A stretch of DNA of 64,000 bases, from contig JAWPMN010000001.1 in assembly GCA_033344895.1 (NCBI GenBank), forward strand, positions 186,001 through 250,000, in the 5' to 3' direction. The stretch is from Alphaproteobacteria bacterium. GTDB lineage: Bacteria > Pseudomonadota > Alphaproteobacteria > UBA8366 > Aestuariispiraceae. The position numbers and the translations under genes were made by a program. The notes beneath the pieces are model-generated. The model saw only the letters and a program-made list of their open reading frames with translations. It did not search any database and was not told the origin of the DNA. Of this stretch, positions 57,447 to 64,000 are shown one piece after another. Every line of letters starts with the position of its first letter. Position 1 is the first letter of the stretch.

Positions 57447-57845
57447 ATGTACAGCCACATCACGCTCGGCACCAATGACGGTGCGAAAGCCATTCCCTTC
57501 TATGACGCGATCATGGAATTACTGGGCCACAGTCGGTTTCATGGCGATGAAGACAAGGGGTTCGGGGCCTGGGGGCAAGCCGACGGCGACCAGGTCTGGG
57601 TGCTGCCGCCCTATGATGGAAAGGACGCCACACACGGCAACGGAACGCATGTCGCCTTCATCGCGCCGGACCGTGCAACCGTGCGCGCGGTGCATGCAGC
57701 TGCCCTGTCCCTGGGTGCTGTCGACGAAGGCGCCCCCGGTCTGCGACCGCATTACCACCCGCATTATTACGGCGCCTACTTTCGCGATCCGGATGGCAAC
57801 AAGCTTCAGGTCGTCTGCCATAATCCGGAGAATGAAGCGGAATAG
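57447..57845 (+). CDS. VOC (glyoxalase/dioxygenase) superfamily protein
   Basis: A 132-residue protein with two beta-alpha-beta-beta-beta units. Histidine in the first strand (MYSHITLGTND) and GTHVAFIAPDR fit two metal ligands; the C-terminal strand has YFRDPDGNKLQVVCH, where the usual final Glu is replaced by Gln. Related proteins include lactoylglutathione lyases and dioxygenases; the substrate is unknown. The ATG at 57447 is chosen; the frame extends upstream inside the LysR gene. Confidence 0.88.
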   Translation: MYSHITLGTNDGAKAIPFYDAIMELLGHSRFHGDEDKGFGAWGQADGDQVWVLPPYDGKDATHGNGTHVAFIAPDRATVRAVHAAALSLGAVDEGAPGLRPHYHPHYYGAYFRDPDGNKLQVVCHNPENEAE

Positions 57846-57952
57846 CAGGCGATTGCGGCAAACCGCCACTTGACCGCCAAGGGCCCTCCGCTATTTTGCG
57901 CCGTGAGTGAAAGGCCCGTTTCTACGGCATTTTTGGTTCGGAGATCGCGCGC

Positions 57953-58984
57953 GTGGCGACCATTCTTCCCCTGAACGAGAAGCGAGATGCGGACGCGGAG
58001 TCCCGTCGTCCCAGCCTGGACGCCCTGTTGGCGCTGATTGATGACGACCTGCGCAAGGTCAACCAGCACATTCTCGATCACATGAAGAGCCCGGTCGCGC
58101 TGATCCCGCAACTGGCCGGCCATATCATCGCGGCCGGCGGCAAGCGCCTGCGCCCGGTTCTGACGCTGGCATCGGCGCAATTGTGCCATTACGAAGGCGA
58201 CCGCCATATCGCGTTGGCGGCCTGTGTCGAGTTCATTCATACCGCCACCCTGCTGCATGACGATGTGGTCGATGAGAGCGACCTGCGCCGCGGACAGGCC
58301 AGCGCCAATGCAATCTGGGGCAATGAAGCGTCCGTTCTGGTAGGCGACTTCCTGTTCTCCCGTGCATTCCAGCTGATGACGGCGGACGGGTCCCTGGATG
58401 TCCTGCGCATCCTGTCCGATGCTTCCGCCGTGATTGCGGAAGGCGAAGTCCTGCAGCTGATGACCGCAAACGAGCCGACGACAACCGAGGAAGCCTATCT
58501 GGAGGTCATCCGGTCCAAGACCGCGACCCTGTTCGCGGCCGCGACCCGGATCGGCGCGGTCGTGGCCGATCGTCCGGCCGCCGAAGAAGAGGCGCTGGAA
58601 AGCTACGGCATGAATCTGGGCGTCGCGTTCCAACTGATCGACGACGTGCTGGACTATTCCGCAGACCAGCGCGCCCTGGGCAAGACCGTCGGCGACGATT
58701 TCCGTGAGGGCAAGGTCACCCTGCCGGTCATTCTGGCCTATCGTCGTGGCGACGATCAGGAGCGGGAGTTCTGGCACCGCACGATCGAACGTCTGGAACA
58801 GCAGGACGGCGATCTGGAAGAGGCGATGCGCCTGATGACCTCGCATGGAACGCTGAGCGATACGGTTGATCGGGCCCGTCACTATTGCAGTGTCGCGCGC
58901 GACGCGCTGGGCATCTTCCCGAAGGGCGAAATCAAGGACGCGATGACCGACCTTGTCGATTTCGTCACGGACCGGGCCTACTGA
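57953..58984 (+). CDS. ispB: Polyprenyl (octa-/decaprenyl) diphosphate synthase
   Basis: Trans-prenyltransferase that makes the side chain of ubiquinone. The 343-residue product has GGKRLRPVL, the first Asp-rich motif LLHDDVVDESDLRRG and the second LIDDVLDY, as well as RSKTATLFAAA. The chain length cannot be set from sequence, but Alphaproteobacteria usually make ubiquinone-10. The start is a GTG at 57953. It stands first in a run of same-strand genes. Confidence 0.94.
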   Translation: MATILPLNEKRDADAESRRPSLDALLALIDDDLRKVNQHILDHMKSPVALIPQLAGHIIAAGGKRLRPVLTLASAQLCHYEGDRHIALAACVEFIHTATLLHDDVVDESDLRRGQASANAIWGNEASVLVGDFLFSRAFQLMTADGSLDVLRILSDASAVIAEGEVLQLMTANEPTTTEEAYLEVIRSKTATLFAAATRIGAVVADRPAAEEEALESYGMNLGVAFQLIDDVLDYSADQRALGKTVGDDFREGKVTLPVILAYRRGDDQEREFWHRTIERLEQQDGDLEEAMRLMTSHGTLSDTVDRARHYCSVARDALGIFPKGEIKDAMTDLVDFVTDRAY

Positions 58985-59062
58985 TTCAGGGCATTCGCCG
59001 CCGTCCGGTTGCCTTCCAAGAACGAAGCGGGTATTGAGCCGCGGAATTTTGCGGCCTTTGTC

Positions 59063-60088
59063 ATGGCCGCTTCGACAGAGGCCCCGCCGTCCATGACGCA
59101 GTCATCCGTACCAAAGAGCCCCTGGCGCAAGCATGCCGCCATAGCTTTGAAGGTTGCCGTGACGGGGCTTCTGTTCTGGCTTATCGCCCAGGATATCGAC
59201 CTTGTGGAGATCGGGGGGCTGCTGCAGGCGGCAGACCCGCTTCTGCTCTGTGCCGCGACCAGCCTGATTTTCGTGCAGCTGATATGCAACTCTCTGCGAT
59301 GGCGCCGCCTGATGGCGATGGACCGCGTCGCGCTGTCCTTCGCGCATTCCTTCCGGTTCTATCTGGAAGGCATGTTCTTCAATCAGGCGCTGCCCGGGGC
59401 CATCGGCGGCGACGTCATGCGGGTCTATCGTGTACGCCCGTTCTGTTCCGGCTTCGGTCAGGCCGTGAACGGGGTCGTCCTGGATCGCGTGACCGGGCTT
59501 GTCGGCCTCTGCTTTATGATTCTGATCGGAATGCCGCTGCTGCTGGAGCGGGTCGGAGATACCGGCATACTCGGCGGCTTCGCGGGGGTCCTTGTCGCCG
59601 GCGTAGCGGGCGTGATCTTTCTGGCATTTGTGGCGCGCATGCCGGAATCCGGCCGCGGTGGCCGCCTGCGCGGTGCAGCCGTGCGCTTTGCACGATTGTT
59701 CATCCAGCTGGTGCGCCGCCCGTCCGACGCCTTGCCGATCCTGGGATTGGCGCTGATAACGCATATCATGCTGATCGCAACGGCCTATCTGTCGGCACGC
59801 GCGATCGGATTGACGTACAGCATCGAGGATTGCCTGATCGTGGTGCCGACCTCGATCCTGGTCGCGACACTGCCGATTTCGCTCGGCGGCTGGGGCGTCC
59901 GGGAAGGCGCCTTTGCCGCGGGCTTCGTACTCATCGGCGCGGCGACCTCAGGCGACGCCGGACCCGTCGCCCTGGGAATCGTGATGGGCTTGGAAATGTT
60001 GGCCGTCGGCCTGATCGGCGGTGCAGTATGGTTCTTCGGTGGGGCCGTCCGTCCCAAGGAACCGGTTACGGCCGAAGGAGGGGAATAG
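59063..60088 (+). CDS. Flippase-like integral membrane protein (UPF0104 / lysylphosphatidylglycerol synthase TM-domain family)
   Basis: A 341-residue protein with about eight membrane segments. Signatures of PF03706 are RWRRLM, GMFFNQALPGAIGGDVMRVYR, DRVTGL and PISLGGWGVREGAFA. Related proteins include the membrane half of AglD-type dolichol glycosyltransferases and the hopanoid-associated HpnL; a lipid-transfer role is inferred, not shown. ATG at 59063 (or 59093) is chosen since earlier TTG starts lack support. The following methyltransferase-glycosyltransferase gene starts 2 bases later. Confidence 0.88.
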   Translation: MAASTEAPPSMTQSSVPKSPWRKHAAIALKVAVTGLLFWLIAQDIDLVEIGGLLQAADPLLLCAATSLIFVQLICNSLRWRRLMAMDRVALSFAHSFRFYLEGMFFNQALPGAIGGDVMRVYRVRPFCSGFGQAVNGVVLDRVTGLVGLCFMILIGMPLLLERVGDTGILGGFAGVLVAGVAGVIFLAFVARMPESGRGGRLRGAAVRFARLFIQLVRRPSDALPILGLALITHIMLIATAYLSARAIGLTYSIEDCLIVVPTSILVATLPISLGGWGVREGAFAAGFVLIGAATSGDAGPVALGIVMGLEMLAVGLIGGAVWFFGGAVRPKEPVTAEGGE

Positions 60089-60090
60089 AC

Positions 60091-61668
60091 ATGGCGAAGA
60101 AATCCACTGCGAAAAAGGCGTCGCGCAAGACGGCGGCAAAGAAGTCCGCCCCGAAGCAGGCCGGCGCAGCGCAGCCCAAGGCCGCGACGGGGAAACATTG
60201 GCGCGATCGCTTGTCGAAGCGCAAATCGTCGATCCTGGACCATATCGAAAACATTGCCGTCAAGCGCGATTCCTGGCGCGATCGGAACGCTGGCTTCTAT
60301 GCCGACGACCTTGCCTTCATGAAGTTCCTGATCCCCGAGGGATCCCGCATTTTGGACCTCGGGTGCGGCACCGGGACGCTGCTGGCCGATCTGAAGCCAT
60401 CCTATGGCATCGGCGTCGACTTTTCGGCCAACATGGTCGATGTGGCCCGAACCAATTATCCGGAACATGAATATCCCGAACTGCAGTTCCGGGTCGGTGA
60501 CGTTGAGCAACTTTCCTCGGTCCGTCGTGAACTGGAAGGACCGTTCGATTTCATCGTTCTGTCGGACACACTGGGTTTTCTGGACGATTGCCAGGCGACG
60601 CTGGATCAGCTTCACGACCTGTGCGACGAGGAAACCCGGATCGTCATTTCCTATTACAGCCATCTTTGGGAACCGGTCCTGAGGGTCGGCGAAGCGGTCG
60701 GGATGAAGATGCCTCAGCCGGAGGTCAACTTCCTGAGCCCGGCGGATATCGCAAACATCCTGGACCTGTCGGATTTCGACGTCATCAAGACCGAATGGCG
60801 GCAGTTGATTCCCGCCCGCCTTCTGGGCCTGGGAACACTGATCAACCGATACATCGGCACATTGCCGCTGATCCGTAAGCTGTCGCTGCGCCATTTCATT
60901 GTGGCCCGGTCGAAACGGAAGGCCAAGCGCAAGAACCTGTCGACGACGGTGCTGGTTCCCTGCCGGAATGAACGCGGCAACATCGAAAGTGCCGTCACCC
61001 GCCTGCCCCGCTTCTGCGAGGATATCGAGGTGCTGTATGTCGAGGGCAACTCTTCCGACGGAACCTATGAGGAATGCGAGCGGGTGCGCGACCATTATGC
61101 CAAGCCCGAAAACGGCGGCTGGGATATCAAGGTCTTCAAGCAACCGGGCAAGGGCAAGGGCGATGCGGTCCGAAAAGGGTTCGATGAGGCACGCGGCGAC
61201 ATTCTGATGATCCTGGACGCCGACCTGACCATGCCGCCGGAGGAACTGCCGAAATTCTATGAGGCAATTGCGACCGGAAAGGGCGAGTTCATCAACGGAT
61301 CGCGGCTTGTCTACCCGATGGAAAAGGGCGCGATGCGGTTTCTGAACTACTGGGCGAACCGCACCTTCGCGATGATCTTTTCCTTCCTGCTGAACCAGCG
61401 CTTCACCGATACGCTGTGCGGCACAAAGGTCCTGACCAAGGCAGATTACGAGAAGATTCAGGCCGGCCGCTCCTATTTCGGAGATTTCGACCCGTTCGGC
61501 GATTTCGACCTGATCTTCGGGGCTGCCAAACAGAACCTGAAGATCGTGGAAATTCCGATGCGATACGCCGACCGCACCTATGGGGAGCCGCAGATCAGCC
61601 GCTTCCGGGACGGCTGGCTGCTGCTGAAGATGGTCGTCTTCGCCTGGCGTAAGCTGAAAGCATTCTGA
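60091..61668 (+). CDS. Fusion of SAM-dependent methyltransferase and GT2 glycosyltransferase with Lys/Ala-rich N-terminus
   Basis: A 525-residue protein of three parts. Residues 1-35 are a Lys/Ala-rich tail (AKKSTAKKASRKTAAKK) like histone H1 C-termini. Residues about 60-250 form a class I methyltransferase with ILDLGCGTGTLLADL. Residues about 285-525 form a GT2 domain like dolichyl-phosphate mannose synthases: VLVPCRNERGNIESA, LMILDADLTMPPEEL with the DXD-type Asp, DTLCGTKVLTKADY. It has no clear membrane helix. GGAGGGGA precedes the ATG by 8 bases and the upstream membrane protein gene ends 2 bases before. Confidence 0.9.
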   Translation: MAKKSTAKKASRKTAAKKSAPKQAGAAQPKAATGKHWRDRLSKRKSSILDHIENIAVKRDSWRDRNAGFYADDLAFMKFLIPEGSRILDLGCGTGTLLADLKPSYGIGVDFSANMVDVARTNYPEHEYPELQFRVGDVEQLSSVRRELEGPFDFIVLSDTLGFLDDCQATLDQLHDLCDEETRIVISYYSHLWEPVLRVGEAVGMKMPQPEVNFLSPADIANILDLSDFDVIKTEWRQLIPARLLGLGTLINRYIGTLPLIRKLSLRHFIVARSKRKAKRKNLSTTVLVPCRNERGNIESAVTRLPRFCEDIEVLYVEGNSSDGTYEECERVRDHYAKPENGGWDIKVFKQPGKGKGDAVRKGFDEARGDILMILDADLTMPPEELPKFYEAIATGKGEFINGSRLVYPMEKGAMRFLNYWANRTFAMIFSFLLNQRFTDTLCGTKVLTKADYEKIQAGRSYFGDFDPFGDFDLIFGAAKQNLKIVEIPMRYADRTYGEPQISRFRDGWLLLKMVVFAWRKLKAF

Positions 61669-61684
61669 TGACAGCCGCATCGGT

Positions 61685-61705
61685 GCCCCCACAGTTGCAG
61701 GGGGC
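61685..61705 (+). terminator. Hairpin between the glycosyltransferase and methyltransferase genes
   Basis: Arms GCCCCC (61685-61690) and GGGGGC (61700-61705) with a 9-base loop, followed by TTCTG. The stem is short and the T-run weak, so it could attenuate rather than end the transcript. Confidence 0.35.
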
Positions 61706-61762
61706 TTCTGCTCAGGGCATGAACAACGAAGATTCCTGCGTTTCCGGGAACATGGGGGGGCG

Positions 61763-62515
61763 ATGACCCAAGATTTGGACCCGCGCCTGCAATCGCATGC
61801 CACCGCCTGGGAAAAGAAGGCCAGCCTGAGGGCGGTCTACGGCGATTATTACCGGCGCATGCTGGACGCGCTGCAGAAGGATGGCGCCTATCTGGAAGTC
61901 GGCGCGGGATCGGGGCACAGCCGCGATTTCACCGAAGGCATGGATGTAACGCGCCTCGACATCCTGCCCGCGCCCTGGGTCGATACGGTGTGCGATGCCC
62001 AGGCCCTGCCCTTCCCGGATGACAGTTTCGACGGCATTTTTCTTCTGGACGTGCTGCATCATCTCGCGGAACCGCGAAAGTTCTTCGAAGAGGCGGCGCG
62101 AGTCCTGAAACCCGGGGGCCGCATCGCGATGATCGAGCCCGGGATCACGCCGCTGAGCTGGTTGTTCTACAACTACCTGCACGAGGAGCCGGTGGACATG
62201 TCGGCATCCCCGCTGGAGCGGCAGCCCTATGGCGAGACCAAGGATCCTTTCGAAAGCAATCAGGGCATTCCGACCCTGCTGTTCCGGCGGCAGGAACATC
62301 GCATCGCCCTGTCGGAAACCGTTCCGGCCCTTCGCAGCGTTTCCCGCGAATGGCTCAGCCTGTTTGCCTATCCGCTGACCGGCGGCTTCAAGTCCTGGAG
62401 CCTGATCCCGGCCGGATTGGCCGAAAGACTGGTACGCCTGGAGGACAAGCTGCTGCCGGCATTGGGCATCTTTATGGCATTCCGGCTGTTCGTGGTGATG
62501 GAGAAACGCCGCTGA
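61763..62515 (+). CDS. Class I SAM-dependent methyltransferase
   Basis: A 250-residue protein with the SAM motif YLEVGAGSGHS, a typical DAQALPFPDDSFDGIFLLDVLHH segment and GGRIAMIEPGITPLS. It is like small-molecule or lipid methyltransferases of the UbiE/COQ5 type in fold, but the substrate is unknown. GGGGGG lies just before the ATG. It sits 94 bases after the fusion gene and may act in the same pathway. Confidence 0.85.
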   Translation: MTQDLDPRLQSHATAWEKKASLRAVYGDYYRRMLDALQKDGAYLEVGAGSGHSRDFTEGMDVTRLDILPAPWVDTVCDAQALPFPDDSFDGIFLLDVLHHLAEPRKFFEEAARVLKPGGRIAMIEPGITPLSWLFYNYLHEEPVDMSASPLERQPYGETKDPFESNQGIPTLLFRRQEHRIALSETVPALRSVSREWLSLFAYPLTGGFKSWSLIPAGLAERLVRLEDKLLPALGIFMAFRLFVVMEKRR

Positions 62516-62594
62516 GCGGTGGCATTCACCATTTACAGAAAATCTGTTTCGCCTGAGAGTGGTTCCAGTCGATGGAATTACGGAGGGCCGGTTC

Positions 62595-63587
62595 ATGTCG
62601 GAAACTCTGCTGGCGATGCTGGATGACCGGCTGCGGGCGCAGCGGCAGGACTTTGACCGCATCCCTGTGATCGACATTTCCGGCATCCGCGACGGCAGCG
62701 ACCGGGACACCGCAGCGCGCGGCATGAACTGGGCCCTGGCGAATACCGGGTTCATGTATGTCAAAGGGCACGGCGTGCCGGACGATCTGGTTGACGCTAC
62801 CTTCGCCGCCGCCCGTGCCTTCTTCGCGCAGCCCGATGACGTGAAGATGCCCTTGCACATTACCAATTCCGGCACGGCTCTGCGCGGCTACACAGAGCTG
62901 TTCGGCGAGAACACAAACCCGGGCGTCACGCGGGATTACAAGGAATGCTTCGATATCGGGATCGAGTATGACGGTCTGACCGGCCCCTTCCACGGCAGGA
63001 ACCAGTGGCCCGATCTTCCGGATTTCAAGCAGACCGTCTCCGCCTATCTGGATGCGATGCTCTCGACGGCACGGACCGTCCTGGAGGGAATCGCGGTCAG
63101 CCTGGACCTGCCATATGACTATTTCGCCGAGAAGATGACCCAGCCCGTGATGATCCAGCGCCTGATCCACTATCCCAGTCAGGCCGGCCAGGTGGATGAG
63201 AGGATGATCGGCATCGGGGCCCATACCGATTACGGCCTGATGACCATTCTGGCGCAGGACGATGTCGGCGGACTTCAGGTCATGAACCGATCGGGAGAAT
63301 GGGTCGAGGCGCCCCCCATTCCGGGGACGTTTGTGGTCAATATCAGCGACCTCGTTCAGCGCCTGACCAACGACGCCTATCTGGCGAACCTGCATCGCGT
63401 GGTGAACGTTTCCGGCCGGCAGCGCTATTCCATGCCCTGTTTCGTCGACTGCGACATTGATGCGGTCATTGAGCCGCTGCCGTCCTGCGTAACGGATGCC
63501 GCGCCGCTGGCCTATGCGCCGGTGCAATGCGGCCTGCACAAGATGTCCCGCTACGCAGCGACTTTCCCGCATCTCGCCGCGGAATGA
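62595..63587 (+). CDS. 2-oxoglutarate/Fe(II)-dependent oxygenase (isopenicillin N synthase-like)
   Basis: A 330-residue protein of the DIOX/2OG-Fe(II) group. N-terminal motif IPVIDISGIRDG, then GAHTDYGLMTIL with the His and Asp iron ligands, NLHRVVNVSG with the third His, and RQRYSMPCFVDC with the 2-oxoglutarate-binding Arg-x-Ser. Family members modify many small molecules, so the substrate cannot be named. GGAGG lies 8 bases before the ATG at 62595. The next gene overlaps its stop (ATGA). Confidence 0.9.
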   Translation: MSETLLAMLDDRLRAQRQDFDRIPVIDISGIRDGSDRDTAARGMNWALANTGFMYVKGHGVPDDLVDATFAAARAFFAQPDDVKMPLHITNSGTALRGYTELFGENTNPGVTRDYKECFDIGIEYDGLTGPFHGRNQWPDLPDFKQTVSAYLDAMLSTARTVLEGIAVSLDLPYDYFAEKMTQPVMIQRLIHYPSQAGQVDERMIGIGAHTDYGLMTILAQDDVGGLQVMNRSGEWVEAPPIPGTFVVNISDLVQRLTNDAYLANLHRVVNVSGRQRYSMPCFVDCDIDAVIEPLPSCVTDAAPLAYAPVQCGLHKMSRYAATFPHLAAE

Positions 63588-64000
63588 CCGGGCTTTCGGA
63601 CGCCCTGCGTTCCTGGGACGGAAAATCCACAGTGGCGCTACGGGCCCAATACGCAAGGCACGGCGACACGCCGGACTTTGTCGACAGGCTGCTGTCCGCG
63701 CCGGCGGGATCACGTCGTGCGGCGACCTGGTTGATCAAGATGCATGTCGAAAAGGGTCATCGACTGAATGCGCCTACCGTCGCGCGCCTGATCGAACTCG
63801 CGGGGGATGAAACCGCACATTGGGAAACCGTGCTGCACTGCCTTCAGGCCCTCGCGCTTCAATCCATCCCGGAATCCAAAACCGAGGAGCTGGCCTCCAC
63901 CTTGAAGCAGCTTACCGGTCACAAGCGCCCCTTTGTCCGTGCCTGGGCCTATGGCGGCGCGCTGTCTCTGTCGCGTCAGGTGCCGCACCTCGTCGACTGG
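63584..64000 (+). CDS. Hypothetical protein, 5' part only (cut by window end)
   Basis: An ATG overlapping the oxygenase stop (ATGA) opens a frame with no stop over 139 codons to the window edge. The product is helical with repeats such as TVARLIELAGDETAHWE and LASTLKQLTGHKRPFVRAW, which suggests a HEAT-like fold; no family is named. The start-stop overlap and codon use like its neighbours support a real gene. Confidence 0.7.
   Translation, partial: MTGLSDALRSWDGKSTVALRAQYARHGDTPDFVDRLLSAPAGSRRAATWLIKMHVEKGHRLNAPTVARLIELAGDETAHWETVLHCLQALALQSIPESKTEELASTLKQLTGHKRPFVRAWAYGGALSLSRQVPHLVDW

Noticed and set aside
59785-61803. Minus-strand frame of 672 codons opposite the flippase-like and fusion genes
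   Set aside because: Shadow of well-supported plus-strand genes; no recognisable product.

Overview
The window is a GC-rich, densely packed chromosomal segment of an alphaproteobacterium, probably in or near the Rhodospirillales in the broad sense. The evidence is the full alphaproteobacterial dcw order (mraY to ftsZ, then lpxC, bamD, recN, ligA), a GapR-family protein, an rne-amiC-mrcA block, a hisZ-purA pair, an RpoH-type sigma factor near rluD, and a cluster of GANTC motifs before ftsZ. Assignment below class level is inference. No rRNA, tRNA, CRISPR array, insertion sequence or phage gene was seen.

Region 1 (3-18218) is the division and cell-wall cluster. mraY, murD, ftsW, murG, murC, murB, ddl, ftsQ, ftsA and ftsZ mostly overlap by a few bases, so they are probably translated in a coupled way. 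They build lipid II and the divisome. lpxC, bamD, recN and ligA follow on the same strand and add lipid A synthesis, outer-membrane protein assembly and DNA repair/replication. Region 2 (18220-24369) holds an exported subtilisin-like protease, an L,D-transpeptidase-like protein, gapR, an oxygen-independent hemN under a perfect FNR-type box but interrupted by an in-frame stop, and a chemoreceptor.

Region 3 (24390-30428) holds a dgcN-dgcA pair for D-glutamate use, a DUF1800/DUF1501 pair, a ferritin-like DUF455 protein and a Bcp peroxiredoxin. Region 4 (30508-37895) is rne, amiC and mrcA: RNA turnover plus peptidoglycan hydrolysis and synthesis. Region 5 (37906-47776) runs through rlmJ, pirin, a large HD-GYP sensor, a small membrane protein, rluD, an iron-storage module (bfd/bfr with Fur-like sites), a PAS protein, rpoH and a membrane protein.

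Region 6 (47915-57845) has a membrane-anchored pseudokinase-like protein, purA, hisZ, a THI5-like sensor fused to a diguanylate cyclase, and a divergent catabolic unit (FAD oxidoreductase and class II aldolase against LysR and a VOC protein) around a palindromic operator candidate. Region 7 (57953-64000) is a same-strand run: polyprenyl diphosphate synthase, a UPF0104-type flippase-like membrane protein, a methyltransferase-glycosyltransferase fusion with a histone-H1-like Lys/Ala tail, a second methyltransferase, a 2-oxoglutarate/Fe(II) oxygenase, and a gene cut by the window end. This last run, together with the pseudokinase, is the best candidate for uncharacterised biology. The clearest surprise seen directly in the sequence is the broken, AT-rich 3' end of hemN.
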